This document shows, piece by piece, positions 35,086 through 43,699 of a stretch of 64,000 bases of DNA (position 1 is the stretch's first letter; each line of letters opens with the position of its first letter). The stretch spans positions 372,001 to 436,000 of the forward strand of contig NZ_LIVT01000005.1 in assembly GCF_001905905.1 (NCBI RefSeq), written 5' to 3'. Made by a program: the position numbers and the translations under genes. The stretch comes from Streptomyces sp. CB02366. Lineage in GTDB: Bacteria; Actinomycetota; Actinomycetes; Streptomycetales; Streptomycetaceae. The notes below the pieces were generated by a model, which ran no database searches, was not told the origin of the DNA, and saw only the letters and a list, made by a program, of their open reading frames with translations.

Positions 35086-36258
35086 ATGACCGACCGTGCC
35101 CCGCAGCCGGTGGAACGCCGTCTGCCCACCGAGGAATCCCGGCAGCTCGTCGAGCTCGTCCGCGACATCGTGTCGAAGGAGATCGCTCCCCGGGCGGCCG
35201 AGGAGGAGGAAGCGGGCGTCTTCCCGCGGGAGGTCTTCTCCCTCCTGTCCGAGTCCGGACTCCTGGGCCTGCCGTACGACTCCGCCCACGGCGGCGGTGA
35301 CCAGCCCTACGAGGTCTACCTCCAGGTCCTGGAGGAACTGGCCGCCGCCCGGCTCACCGTCGGACTCGGCGTCAGCGTCCACTCCCTGGCCTGCCACGCC
35401 CTCGCGGGCTACGGAACCGACGAGCAGCGGGCCGCGCACCTGCCGGGCATGCTCTCCGGCGGCCTGCTGGGCGCCTACTGCCTCTCCGAACCCGCCTCCG
35501 GCTCCGACGCGGCCTCGCTGCGCACCAGGGCCGTGAGGGACGGAGACGGCTGGGTCCTCACCGGCACCAAGGCGTGGATCACCCACGGCGGCGTCGCGGA
35601 CTTCTGCACCGTCCTGGCCAGGACCGGCGTCGAGGGCCCCCGCGGCATCACGGCCTTCCTCATCCCCGGCGACGCCGAGGGGCTGAGCGCCGCGCTCCCC
35701 GAGAAGAAGATGGGGATGAAGGGCTCGCCCACCGCCCAGCTCCACTTCGACGGCGTACGGGTCGGCGACGACCGGCGCATCGGCGAGGAGGGCCAGGGCT
35801 TCGCCATCGCCCTGTCCGCCCTCGACTCCGGCCGGCTCGGCATCGCCGCGTGCGCCGTCGGCGTCGCCCAGGCGGCCCTGGACGAGGCCGTGCGGTACGC
35901 CACCGACCGGCGGCAGTTCGGCCGTCCCGTCGCGGACTTCCAGGGGCTGAGGTTCATGCTCGCCGACATGGCCACCCAGATCGAGGCAGGCCGGGCGCTG
36001 TACCTGGAGGCGGCGCGGCTGCGGGACGCGGGCAAGCCGTTCTCCCGGCAGGCCGCCATGGCGAAGCTGTTCTGCACCGACGCGGCCATGCGGGTCACCA
36101 CCGACGCCGTCCAGGTGCTCGGCGGCTACGGCTACACGCTCGACTTCCCGGTCGAACGGCTGATGCGCGAGGCGAAGGTGCTCCAGATCGTGGAGGGCAC
36201 CAACCAGATCCAGCGCATGGTCATCGCGCGCCACCTCGCAGGTCCCGAAACGCGCTGA
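35086..36258 (+). CDS. Acyl-CoA dehydrogenase
   Basis: 390 aa from ATG with GGGAGGAGAG upstream. It shows standard family blocks in order: the N-terminal helix domain, CLSEPASGSDAASLRTRA (FAD/substrate loop near 127), WITHGGVADF (near 163), KKMGMKGSPTAQLHFDGV, and YATDRRQFGRPVADFQGLRF. At the end, IVEGTNQIQRMVIARHL is the usual C-terminus; the E in YGYTLDFPVERLMREAK-IVEGT is the candidate catalytic base. It oxidises acyl-CoA to enoyl-CoA and passes electrons to ETF. Divergent from a 3-hydroxyacyl-CoA dehydrogenase, which would complete beta-oxidation chemistry. Confidence 0.9.
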   Translation: MTDRAPQPVERRLPTEESRQLVELVRDIVSKEIAPRAAEEEEAGVFPREVFSLLSESGLLGLPYDSAHGGGDQPYEVYLQVLEELAAARLTVGLGVSVHSLACHALAGYGTDEQRAAHLPGMLSGGLLGAYCLSEPASGSDAASLRTRAVRDGDGWVLTGTKAWITHGGVADFCTVLARTGVEGPRGITAFLIPGDAEGLSAALPEKKMGMKGSPTAQLHFDGVRVGDDRRIGEEGQGFAIALSALDSGRLGIAACAVGVAQAALDEAVRYATDRRQFGRPVADFQGLRFMLADMATQIEAGRALYLEAARLRDAGKPFSRQAAMAKLFCTDAAMRVTTDAVQVLGGYGYTLDFPVERLMREAKVLQIVEGTNQIQRMVIARHLAGPETR

Positions 36259-36526
36259 ACCGGGGCGCCCCCTCGGACCAGGAGGGGAGTGCCGCGGCCT
36301 GGTTCCACTCCGCGTCGCGGCGGCCCGGCACCGTACGGCCGGCGCCCTCCCACTGCTTGAGCAGCGCGCTGTAGATCGGCGGGTCCGCGGGGGAGCCCAT
36401 GGGGGAGGCCCCCGTGGCCCGGGGCAGCGGCTGAGCGGGCGCTCCCGGCTGCGGAACCGATTCTTCGGGGGTGGGAGAGGCGAGTCGGCGGCGACCCGAA
36501 CCGACGGGCGAAGGCAGCGTGGTCAT
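36221..36526 (-). CDS. Small hypothetical protein, Streptomyces PxYxxLLxxWxxxGRTxPGRRDxEW type
   Basis: 101 aa. The segment PPIYSALLKQWEGAGRTVPG followed by RRDAEWNQ recalls a family of short Streptomyces proteins with a conserved Tyr/Trp-rich C-terminal half, which is why I keep it. It overlaps the 3' end of the acyl-CoA dehydrogenase gene by 38 bp on the opposite strand. The start lacks a good ribosome-binding site. The N-terminal 40 residues are Pro/Ser-rich and disordered in character. Function unknown. Confidence 0.55.
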   Translation of the reverse strand: MTTLPSPVGSGRRRLASPTPEESVPQPGAPAQPLPRATGASPMGSPADPPIYSALLKQWEGAGRTVPGRRDAEWNQAAALPSWSEGAPRFSAFRDLRGGAR

Positions 36527-36683
36527 ACCGGGCCAACGCGGCGGGCCGGGCCGGGGTCACTGCCGGGCCGATTCGGCCGCCCGTTCGTGGGCGTCCGCGC
36601 CGCGCGCCGGCGGCCGGGGAAGGGGCCTCCGGCACCACGGCGGCCGGGCCGTCGCGGTGCGGGGCTTCTCCAGGTCGTACGGG

Positions 36684-37082
36684 TCAGGCGGCGTCGCGCC
36701 GCATGCGCGGTACGCGCAGCGGACGGGAGCCGGGCCCGCCGGCGTGCGAGAAGGGCTGCATCCGCCAGTCGAGGCCCTGAGGGAGCGTCAGCAGCAGCCC
36801 GGCCTCCTGCTCCTGGAGCTCCAGCGTCTCGTCCGCGGGCCTGGCGTCGGCCACACCGCGGCCGGTCCCGGCGCAGACGGTGAGGACGAAGGGGTTCCAC
36901 GGGGAGGGGCACCGGGCGTGTTCCGGCAAGGCGTCCTCGTCGGCCAGCAGCGCGATGGGCTGGGCGCAGTCCGGGCAGATCACCCGGACCATCTCGAACA
37001 TGTCGTACGCGTCGGAGTCCCCGTCGTCGTCCGGTTCGACAGGCTCCGGTTCGGTACGTCCGGTGAGCTTCAGACTCTGCAT
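36684..37082 (-). CDS. Hypothetical protein with one CPDC motif
   Basis: 132 aa from ATG at 37082, with GAGGGGGA 6 bp upstream; the longer frame has no such site. It has an acidic N-terminus (EPEPVEPDDDGDSDAYD), a VRVICPDCAQPIALLADED segment with paired Cys, and FVLTVCAGTGRGVADARP. The two Cys could bind zinc with further Cys at CPSPW and VCAG. It is divergent from an Lrp-type regulator with a palindrome between them, so it is a possible regulatory target. I do not recognise the family. Confidence 0.62.
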   Translation of the reverse strand: MQSLKLTGRTEPEPVEPDDDGDSDAYDMFEMVRVICPDCAQPIALLADEDALPEHARCPSPWNPFVLTVCAGTGRGVADARPADETLELQEQEAGLLLTLPQGLDWRMQPFSHAGGPGSRPLRVPRMRRDAA

Positions 37083-37190
37083 GAATTCCCCCTCGGGTGG
37101 GCCGACAAGGCGCCGTGGCCTCGACCACAGCAAGCACTTCCCGCGGCGCGTGGCCGGTAACCGCGAGGCGGCCCCCTACCGACCCGTAGA

Positions 37191-37210
37191 CATGTGGCAT
37201 TCGTCACATG
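37191..37210. promoter_or_regulatory. Inverted repeat between lrp-type gene and divergent hypothetical gene
   Basis: CATGTG (37191-37196) and CACATG (37205-37210) are perfect arms around GCATTCGT. It sits midway in the 199-bp divergent promoter region, in a locally AT-richer patch, and is a candidate site for the adjacent Lrp regulator. Confidence 0.4.
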
Positions 37211-37281
37211 CCCCCCGCAGGTGCCCTCCGGGGGGCCCTGCGACTGTGCCGACCGGCTCCCGGGGCCATAGGTTGATCCGT

Positions 37282-37722
37282 ATGGAGGAGCTGGACCGTC
37301 AGATCGTCGATTTGCTCGTCAAGGACGGGCGGATGAGCTACACCGACCTGGGCAAGGCCACGGGCCTGTCCACCTCGGCTGTTCATCAGCGCGTCCGCCG
37401 ACTGGAGCAGCGCGGGGTGATCCGCGGTTACGCCGCGGTCGTCGATCCCGAGGCCGTCGGGCTGCCGCTCACCGCGTTCATCTCGGTGAAGCCGTTCGAC
37501 CCGAGCGCCCCCGACGACATCGCCGAGCGGCTCTCCGGAGTGCCGGAGCTGGAGGCGTGCCACAGCGTCGCCGGGGACGAGAACTACATCCTCAAGGTGA
37601 GGGTGGCGACCCCGTTGGAGCTGGAGCACCTGCTCACCCGCATCCGCACGCTCGCGGGCGTCTCGACCCGGACCACGGTCGTGCTGTCCACCCCCTACGA
37701 GGCCCGCCCCCCGCGGATCTGA
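37282..37722 (+). CDS. Lrp/AsnC-family transcriptional regulator
   Basis: 146 aa. The N-terminal HTH reads MEELDRQIVDLLVKDGRMSY then GLSTSAVHQRVRRLEQRGVI. The C-terminal RAM ligand-binding domain follows, with VPELEACHSVAGDENYILKV (the G-D-x-D-Y-like core) near 95. Such regulators form octamers and answer to amino acids. The next gene, an amidohydrolase, starts 71 bp downstream on the same strand and may be cotranscribed. Confidence 0.9.
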   Translation: MEELDRQIVDLLVKDGRMSYTDLGKATGLSTSAVHQRVRRLEQRGVIRGYAAVVDPEAVGLPLTAFISVKPFDPSAPDDIAERLSGVPELEACHSVAGDENYILKVRVATPLELEHLLTRIRTLAGVSTRTTVVLSTPYEARPPRI

Positions 37723-37793
37723 GCACCGGACGACGCCTCCGCCGGAGGGGGGCCGGGGGCCGGACCGCGGGCGGCAGGCGCGAGACTGGTCCC

Positions 37794-39440
37794 ATGAGCC
37801 AGAGCACCGCCCCCCAGAGCGCCCCCGACCACCGCACCGTGCTGCTGCGCGGCGGCGACGTCCACAGCCCCGCCGACCCGTTCGCCACCGCGATGGTCGT
37901 CGAGCGCGGCCATGTCGCCTGGGTGGGGTCCGAGGGGGCGGCGGACGCCTTCGCGAGCGGCGTGGACGAGGTGGTCGACCTCGAAGGCGCCCTGGTCACC
38001 CCGGCGTTCACCGACGCCCACGTGCACACGACCGCCACCGGCCTGGCCCTGACGGGGCTCGACCTCTCCGGCGCCCGCACCCTCGCCGAGGCCCTCGGCC
38101 TCGTCCGCGCGTTCGGCGCCGGCCGCCCCGCCGGGGACGTCCTGCTCGGACACGGCTGGGACTCCGCCCGCTGGCCCGAGCGGCGCCACCCCTCGCGCGC
38201 CGAACTCGACGAGGCGGCCGGCGGCCGGGCCCTCTACCTGCCGCGGATCGACGTCCACTCCGCCGTCGTCACCACGGCCCTGCTGGACCTGGTCCCCGGT
38301 GTCACCGCGATGCGCGGGTACCACCCGGAGGGGCCGCTGACCGGCGACGCCCACCACGCGGTCCGGGCCGCCGCCCACGGCGCGCTCTCCGCCGCCCAGC
38401 GGACCGCCGCCCAGCGCGCCGCCCTCGACCACGCCGCCTCCCTCGGCATCGGCAGCGTGCACGAGTGCGGCGGCCCCGAGATCTCCGACGAGGAGGACTT
38501 CACCGCCCTGCTCGCGCTCGCCGCCGGCCGTCCGGGGCCGCGCGTCCTCGGACTCTGGGCCGAGGAGGTCGGGAACGAGAAGGACGCCCGGCGCATCCGC
38601 GACCTCGGCGCGATCGGCGCGGCCGGCGACCTCTTCGTCGACGGCTCCCTCGGCTCGCACACCGCCTGCCTGCACCAGCCCTACGCCGACGCCCCGCACA
38701 CCGGCACCGCCCACCTGGACGCCGCGCGGATCGCCGCCCACGTCACCGCCTGCACCGAGGCGGGCCTCCAGGCCGGTTTCCACGCCATCGGCGACGCCGC
38801 GGTCACCGCGGTCGTGGACGGGATCAGGTCCGCCGCCGAGGAGCTCGGCCTCGACCGGATCCGGGCCGCCCGGCACCGCGTCGAGCACGCCGAGATGCTC
38901 ACCCCCGAGACGATCGCCGCCTTCGCGGAACTGGGCCTCACCGCCTCCGTCCAGCCCGCCTTCGACGCCGCCTGGGGCGGGCCGGAGGGCATGTACGCCG
39001 AGCGCCTCGGCGCGGAGCGGGCCGCCGGACTCAACCCGTACGCGGCGCTGCTGCGCGCCGGGGTGCCGCTCGCCTTCGGCTCCGACAGCCCGGTCACCCC
39101 GCTCGACCCGTGGGGCGCGGTGCGGGCCGCCGCCCACCACCGCACCCCGGAGCACCGCGTCTCCGTCCGCGCCGCCTTCACCGCCCACACCCGGGGCGGC
39201 TGGCGGGCCGTGGGCCGCGACGACGCGGGCCTGCTGGTACCGGGCGCCCCGGCCGACTACGCCGTCTGGCGCACCGCCGAACTCCTGGTCCAGGCCCCCG
39301 ACGACCGGGTCGCGCGGTGGTCCACCGACCCCCGCTCCGGGACGCCCGGCCTGCCCGATCTGACGCCCGGAGCCGACCTCCCGGTCTGCCTGCGGACCGT
39401 GGTCCTCGGACAAACGGTCTACGTGCGACCGAACGAGTGA
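37794..39440 (+). CDS. YtcJ-type metal-dependent amidohydrolase
   Basis: 548 aa from ATG. The urease-superfamily N-terminal strand carries the HxH metal ligands in VTPAFTDAHVHTTATGLAL near 70. FVDGSLGSHTACLHQPYADA near 290, GFHAIGDAAVTAVVDG (His ligand) and FGSDSPVTPLDPWGAVRAA (Asp ligand near 430) complete the site. Members (NfdA, LAF, YtcJ) hydrolyse N-acyl or N-formyl compounds. The substrate is unknown here. The Lrp regulator upstream points to an amino-acid-derived substrate, by inference only. Confidence 0.85.
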   Translation: MSQSTAPQSAPDHRTVLLRGGDVHSPADPFATAMVVERGHVAWVGSEGAADAFASGVDEVVDLEGALVTPAFTDAHVHTTATGLALTGLDLSGARTLAEALGLVRAFGAGRPAGDVLLGHGWDSARWPERRHPSRAELDEAAGGRALYLPRIDVHSAVVTTALLDLVPGVTAMRGYHPEGPLTGDAHHAVRAAAHGALSAAQRTAAQRAALDHAASLGIGSVHECGGPEISDEEDFTALLALAAGRPGPRVLGLWAEEVGNEKDARRIRDLGAIGAAGDLFVDGSLGSHTACLHQPYADAPHTGTAHLDAARIAAHVTACTEAGLQAGFHAIGDAAVTAVVDGIRSAAEELGLDRIRAARHRVEHAEMLTPETIAAFAELGLTASVQPAFDAAWGGPEGMYAERLGAERAAGLNPYAALLRAGVPLAFGSDSPVTPLDPWGAVRAAAHHRTPEHRVSVRAAFTAHTRGGWRAVGRDDAGLLVPGAPADYAVWRTAELLVQAPDDRVARWSTDPRSGTPGLPDLTPGADLPVCLRTVVLGQTVYVRPNE

Positions 39441-39958
39441 CGTCAGGGCATGTCGCGCCGCCGGCCGGCGGCGCGACCACCGGTCCGCGACCTGCGCCCC
39501 TGCGGCGCTGACCAGGTGGTTCCGGAAGAATCCGCAGGTCGCACGGCTGTTGACAGAAAGCGGCCGGAGGCCGGTAGGTTCGGCCGGGTCCACCACAGGA
39601 CGTCCGACCGGTCGAACCTCCACGCAGTCGTCGAACGCCGCTGGGTCATGAGGTGGTGTGCCGCACCGGCCCACCGCCACTGACAGCCAGGTTCAGCGCC
39701 CGCGCCTCGGGGGCGAGGGAAGGTCTCGGCCGGACGGAGGGTGGGATCCGGGTGGGGCCCGGACGCTCAGTAGACAACGGCTTTCGGGCGACCCGCAGCC
39801 AGCGGGCCCCGGGCCGGCCCGAAGGGCGCCGGGCCCCGATCCGCAGTCGTCCGGCGGAACCCGGGGGTGCGCCGCGGCGGTTCCGCGGTGGGCGCGGCTC
39901 CCGGCGGTCCGTGTGCTGGATATGGTGTCCCCCTGTGTACGGACTCTAAGGGGCAGTA
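39441..39958 (+). promoter_or_regulatory. 518-bp gap with a probable promoter for ppm
   Basis: A -35 TTGACA (39550-39555) and -10 TAGGTT (39575-39580), 19 bp apart, point toward ppm, implying a leader of about 370 nt. A 12-codon ORF (39648-39683, MRWCAAPAHRH) lies in the leader but has no ribosome-binding site. The rest is GC-rich and I recognise no RNA family; a weak likeness to RNase P RNA around 39700-39780 does not hold up. Confidence 0.45.
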
Positions 39959-40726
39959 GTGAACGACGGCGGTCAGAGGCGGTTCGGCCCGCTCGGCAAG
40001 GTCCTGGTGATCATTCCGACCTACAACGAGGCCGAGAACATCGGACCGATCGTCGCCCGGGTGCGCACCGCCGTCCCGGACGCCGACATCCTGGTGGCCG
40101 ACGACAACAGCCCCGACGGCACCGGCAAGGCGGCCGACGAGCTCGCGGCCGCCGACGACCAGGTCCACGTCCTGCACCGCAAGGGCAAGGAAGGGCTCGG
40201 CGCCGCCTACCTCGCCGGTTTCGCCTGGGGACGCGAGAACGGTTACGGCGTCCTCGTCGAGATGGACGCCGACGGCTCCCACCAGCCCGAGGAGCTGCCC
40301 CGGCTGCTCACCGCGCTCAAGGGCGCCGACCTGGTCCTCGGCTCCCGCTGGGTGCCCGGCGGCCGGGTGGTCAACTGGCCCAAGAGCCGCGAGGTCATCT
40401 CGCGCGGCGGCAGCCTCTACTCCCGGCTCGCCCTCGGCCTCTCCGTCCGGGACGTCACCGGCGGCTACCGCGCCTTCCGCACCGGGACGCTCGACGGCCT
40501 CGGGCTGGGCGAGGTCGCTTCGCAGGGCTACTGCTTCCAGGTGGACCTCGCCCGCCGCGCGGTCGAGGCCGGCTACCACGTGGTCGAGGTCCCCATCACC
40601 TTCGTCGACCGGGAGATCGGCGACTCGAAGATGAGCCGGGACATCCTCGTCGAGGCGCTGTGGCGGGTCACCGGCTGGGGCATCACCTCCCGCACCAACA
40701 AGGTCCTGGGCCGCAAGAACCCCTGA
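39959..40726 (+). CDS. ppm1: Polyprenol monophosphomannose synthase (Ppm/DPM1-like)
   Basis: 255 aa from GTG with AAGGGG upstream. GT2 landmarks: VLVIIPTYNEAENIGPIVAR (near 15), VADDNSPDGTG (near 45), the DxD-type VLVEMDADGSHQPEEL (near 95), GSRWVPGGRVVNWP and GYCFQVDLARRAVEAGY. It transfers mannose from GDP-mannose to polyprenyl phosphate for protein O-mannosylation and envelope glycans. There is no fused Lnt-like domain, as is usual in Streptomyces where the acyltransferase is separate. The S. coelicolor orthologue is required as a phage phiC31 receptor determinant (established knowledge). Confidence 0.92.
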   Translation: MNDGGQRRFGPLGKVLVIIPTYNEAENIGPIVARVRTAVPDADILVADDNSPDGTGKAADELAAADDQVHVLHRKGKEGLGAAYLAGFAWGRENGYGVLVEMDADGSHQPEELPRLLTALKGADLVLGSRWVPGGRVVNWPKSREVISRGGSLYSRLALGLSVRDVTGGYRAFRTGTLDGLGLGEVASQGYCFQVDLARRAVEAGYHVVEVPITFVDREIGDSKMSRDILVEALWRVTGWGITSRTNKVLGRKNP

Positions 40727-40880
40727 CGTCCCGGGCGGGGGATGCGGGCCGGGCCACGGGGGCGGCGGCCCGGGGCCGGATCCGGGAGGCGCGGACCGCG
40801 AGCCGGAGAAGGCCGGGTCCGGACCGCTTCATGATCACCCCCTTACGCGGCCCGCACCCCGGTACGGGCACACTGGGAGC

Positions 40881-41489
40881 ATGACGACCGGCACTCCGCC
40901 CCCGACCCGTCCCCGACGCTCGCGCATCCGCAGATTCCTCCCGCCGGCCCTGGCCGCCTGGCTGGTCCTGGAGGTCTGGCTGCTGACCCTGGTCGCCTCG
41001 GCCGCGGGCGGCCTCACCGTCCTGCTGATCCTGGTGGCCGGCGCCGTGCTCGGCTCCGTGGTCATCAAGAGCGCCGGCCGGCGCGCCTTCAAGAACCTCA
41101 CCGAGACCCTCCAGCGGATGCCGGGGCAGCCCGGCGCGTCCGCCGAGCCCGCGGGCGCGATCGCGGGCGGCAAGGGCTCCCGGGGCAACGGACTGCTGAT
41201 GCTGGGCGGGCTGCTGCTCCTGATCCCCGGGCTGATCTCTGACGCGGCTGGCCTGATCCTGCTGGTGCCGCCGGTGCGCACCCTGATCAGCCGCTCCACG
41301 GAGCGCTCCCTGGAGCGCCGGATGCGGGCCGCGGCGCCGGGCGCCTTCTCGGACGCCTTCCAGCAGGCGAGGATCCACCGGCCGGACGGAAAGGTCGTCC
41401 AGGGCGAGGTCGTCCGCGAGGACGGCCCCCGGCCGCCCGCCGGGCCGGACGACGGCCCCCGGGGGCCCCGCCCGCCCCTCGCTCCCTGA
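40881..41489 (+). CDS. fxsA: FxsA-family membrane protein
   Basis: 202 aa. Two or three helices (LAAWLVLEVWLLTLVASAAG, LLILVAGAVLGSVVIKSAG, LLMLGGLLLLIPGLISDAAG) and the (R/K)RAFKNLTETLQRM loop match FxsA, the inner-membrane protein that eases T7 exclusion by F plasmids in E. coli. The GLLLLIPGLISDAAGLILLVPPVR segment is the family signature. The C-terminal 40 residues are Pro/Asp/Gly-rich. It lies 154 bp after ppm and converges on rbpA. The cellular role is unclear. Confidence 0.87.
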   Translation: MTTGTPPPTRPRRSRIRRFLPPALAAWLVLEVWLLTLVASAAGGLTVLLILVAGAVLGSVVIKSAGRRAFKNLTETLQRMPGQPGASAEPAGAIAGGKGSRGNGLLMLGGLLLLIPGLISDAAGLILLVPPVRTLISRSTERSLERRMRAAAPGAFSDAFQQARIHRPDGKVVQGEVVREDGPRPPAGPDDGPRGPRPPLAP

Positions 41490-41561
41490 GACGGAACGCG
41501 CCCCCGGTCCCGCCGGGGTCCGCGCCGCCCGCCGTCCGGAAGCCGTGTCCCGGGACATGGA

Positions 41562-41608
41562 AGAGCCGCGGGCCGTGACACCCGATCGGTGTCACGGCCC
41601 GCGGCTCT
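41562..41608. terminator. Strong bidirectional terminator between fxsA and rbpA
   Basis: A perfect 21-bp inverted repeat (41562-41582 with 41588-41608) with a 5-nt loop, CGATC, lies between convergent fxsA and rbpA. It is the longest perfect hairpin that I found in the window. Confidence 0.85.
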
Positions 41609-41639
41609 CGTCGCTGTGCTGCTGTGCGGTGCTCCGCGG

Positions 41640-42014
41640 TCAGGCAGACTTCCTGCTGTCCCGCGGGTGCACGGCGATGTTCATGGCTCCGGAGCGCAGA
41701 ACCGCCAGCCTCTCGGCCAGCACCTCCTCCAGCTCCTCGCGGGTGCGCCGCTCCATGAGCATGTCCCAGTGCGTGCGCGCCGGCTTGCCCTTCTTCTCTT
41801 CGGGGCCGTCCCCGTCCACCAGGAGTGCCTGGGCGCCGCACGCCTTGCACTCCCACTCCGGCGGAATTTCCGCCTCCACCGAGAACGGCATCTCGAATCG
41901 ATGTCCGTTCTGGCATGCGTACTCCACCGCCTGGCGCGGGGCCAGATCGATGCCGCGGTCCGTCTCGTAGCTGGTAACCACAAGTCGCGTGCCGCGGAGA
42001 GCTCGCTCACTCAT
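41640..42014 (-). CDS. rbpA: RNA polymerase-binding protein RbpA
   Basis: 124 aa from ATG at 42014. MSERALRGTRLVVTSYETDRG is the tail and core start, CQNGHRFEMPFSVEAEIPPEWECKACG is the core with its Cys pairs, and WDMLMERRTREELEEVLAERLAVLRSG is the sigma-interaction helix. RbpA binds sigma HrdB and RNA polymerase, stabilises open complexes and raises basal rifampicin tolerance. Two promoters are visible upstream, one of the SigR type, in line with the known thiol-stress induction of S. coelicolor rbpA. Confidence 0.97.
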   Translation of the reverse strand: MSERALRGTRLVVTSYETDRGIDLAPRQAVEYACQNGHRFEMPFSVEAEIPPEWECKACGAQALLVDGDGPEEKKGKPARTHWDMLMERRTREELEEVLAERLAVLRSGAMNIAVHPRDSRKSA

Positions 42015-42076
42015 GAATCGTGCCTCCCGGGCTTGTCGCCCACAGGACAAAATGTCGCTGTCGTCGTCATCCGGTC

Positions 42077-42103
42077 AACGTCCGGTCGGCGGCAAAGATT
42101 CCC
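42077..42103 (-). promoter_or_regulatory. SigR-type promoter of rbpA
   Basis: On the minus strand GGGAAT (42098-42103) is followed after exactly 18 bp by GTT (42077-42079), the SigR consensus. The -10 element is 62 bp before the rbpA ATG. Confidence 0.85.
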
Positions 42104-42253
42104 GTTGCCGGTCATGCGTCGCCCGTCGTGCCGCTGCCTTGTCTGGGTTGAGTACCCGCCCATGCCCGGTTTGTCACCTCTCGTGGATGTTGTCACTCAA
42201 CGGTAGAGCTGCTTCCACTGGCAGTAACGGTCCTCCGGGCAGGCCAAAGACGT

Positions 42254-42283
42254 ATACTACCGCCCTTTGACTTCAACGTCTAA
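42254..42283 (-). promoter_or_regulatory. Second, HrdB-like promoter upstream of rbpA
   Basis: TTAGAC (42278-42283) and TAGTAT (42254-42259) are 18 bp apart on the minus strand, starting at the stop codon of the upstream MFS gene. This would give rbpA a housekeeping promoter with a leader of about 235 nt. Confidence 0.45.
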
Positions 42284-43653
42284 ATCCGTTCCGGCACGGG
42301 GTTTCCCGCGGCCTCCACCGCGCGCCGCACCGGCACCCGCGCGAGCAGCACCGCGCCGAGGGCGAAGAACACGATCAGCGAGATGATCGCGTCCCGGTAG
42401 CTGCCGGTCACCTGGTAGGCCAGGCCGAACACCAGGGGCCCCAGCCAGCTCAGTCCCCGGTCGCTCATCTCGTACGCGGAGAAGTACTCCGCCTCCTTGC
42501 CGCGCGGTACCAGATGCGAGAACAGCGACCGCGACAGGGCCTGGCTGCCGCCCAGCACCAGGCCGATCGCCGCCGCCAGGACGAAGAAGGACACCGGCGC
42601 GCCGGCCGGCAGCAGATAGGCCGCGACCAGGATCAGGGTCCACACGGCCAGCGACCCCAGGATCGTGCGCTTGGCGCCGTGCGTCCGGGCGAGTCGCCCC
42701 ATGCCCAGGGCCCCCGCCACCGCCAGGACCTGTACCAGCAGCACGGCGACGATCAGCGTCGTCTGGTCCAGGCCCAGCTCCTCGGAGCCGTACAGCGACG
42801 CCTGCGAGATCACCGTCTGGATGCCGTCGTTGTAGACGAGGTAGGCGAGCAGGAAGGCGAGCGTCAGCGGATGGCGGCGCATGTCGCGCAGGGTCGCCCG
42901 CAGTTGCTTCCACCCGGAGCCGACCGCCCCCTCGGCGCCGGGAGCCACCCGGCGGTCGCGCAGCCGCCGCAGCGGTACGAGCGTGAACGCGCCCCACCAC
43001 ACCCCGGCCGAGGCGAGGCAGATCCGTACCGCGTCGGACTCCGCGAGCCCGAACGACGCGTGGCCGGTGTACAGGATCAGGTTGAGGACCAGGACGAGCG
43101 CCCCCGAGGTGTAGCCGAAGGCCCAGCCGCGCGAGGAGACCGCGTCGCGCTCCTCCGGCTCGGCGATCTGCGGCAGGTACGCGTTGTACAGGACCATCGA
43201 CACGGAGATCGAGGCGTTCGCCACGATCAGCAGGAACGCGCCCAGCAGATAGCGGTGGCCGTCCAGGAAGAACATCCCCGCGGTCGCCGCCGCCCCCGTG
43301 TAGGCGGCCGCCGCCAGCAGCGGCTTCTTGCGCCCCGTGCGGTCCGCCGCCGCTCCGACGAGGGGCATCAGGACCACGGCCACCACGATGGAGGCCGAGA
43401 CGGAGTAAGCGAACAGCGAGCCCGCCCGCACGGGTATGCCCAGCGGGTGCACGAACCCGTCGGGGCCGGCCGCCGCCTTGGCGATCGAGGTCAGGTACGG
43501 ACCCAGGAAGACGGTCAGCACGCTGGTGGAGTAGACGGAGCACGCGAAGTCGTAGAAGTACCAGCCGTGCTGCTCGCGCCTGCGCGCGGCGGCCGTCCCC
43601 CCGCCCGGCGGGCGCCCGGACGGGTCGGCCTTCCCTGCGGTGCCGGTGCTCAT
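42280..43653 (-). CDS. UMF1/Atg22-like MFS transporter
   Basis: 457 aa with about 12 helices. QHGWYFYDFACSVYSTSVLTVFLGPYL at residues 28-54 is the Atg22/UMF1 hallmark (W-x-x-Y-D-x-A-x-S). The AAADRTGRKKPLL loop fits the MFS A-motif. Eukaryotic Atg22 exports amino acids from vacuoles; bacterial relatives are uncharacterised. It is the last gene of a minus-strand set yczE - glpQ - MFS, 46 bp after glpQ, so its substrate might be linked to glycerophosphodiester breakdown. Confidence 0.85.
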   Translation of the reverse strand: MSTGTAGKADPSGRPPGGGTAAARRREQHGWYFYDFACSVYSTSVLTVFLGPYLTSIAKAAAGPDGFVHPLGIPVRAGSLFAYSVSASIVVAVVLMPLVGAAADRTGRKKPLLAAAAYTGAAATAGMFFLDGHRYLLGAFLLIVANASISVSMVLYNAYLPQIAEPEERDAVSSRGWAFGYTSGALVLVLNLILYTGHASFGLAESDAVRICLASAGVWWGAFTLVPLRRLRDRRVAPGAEGAVGSGWKQLRATLRDMRRHPLTLAFLLAYLVYNDGIQTVISQASLYGSEELGLDQTTLIVAVLLVQVLAVAGALGMGRLARTHGAKRTILGSLAVWTLILVAAYLLPAGAPVSFFVLAAAIGLVLGGSQALSRSLFSHLVPRGKEAEYFSAYEMSDRGLSWLGPLVFGLAYQVTGSYRDAIISLIVFFALGAVLLARVPVRRAVEAAGNPVPERI

Positions 43654-43699
43654 GCCGCGCCCCCTCGCTCGTCCCCTGCGGACGCGGACGGGCCGGGCG

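Noticed and set aside
39648..39683. Twelve-codon ORF MRWCAAPAHRH in the ppm leader, possible Cys-type leader peptide
   Set aside because: No ribosome-binding site, and no sulfur-metabolism gene downstream.
39690..39790. Possible RNase P or other structured RNA upstream of ppm
   Set aside because: A GAGGGAAGGTCTCGG stretch looked suggestive, but the other conserved RNase P segments are missing.
39653..39949. 98-codon plus-strand ORF before ppm
   Set aside because: Arg/Gly/Pro-rich without a ribosome-binding site or domain; it lies in the ppm leader and looks like chance.
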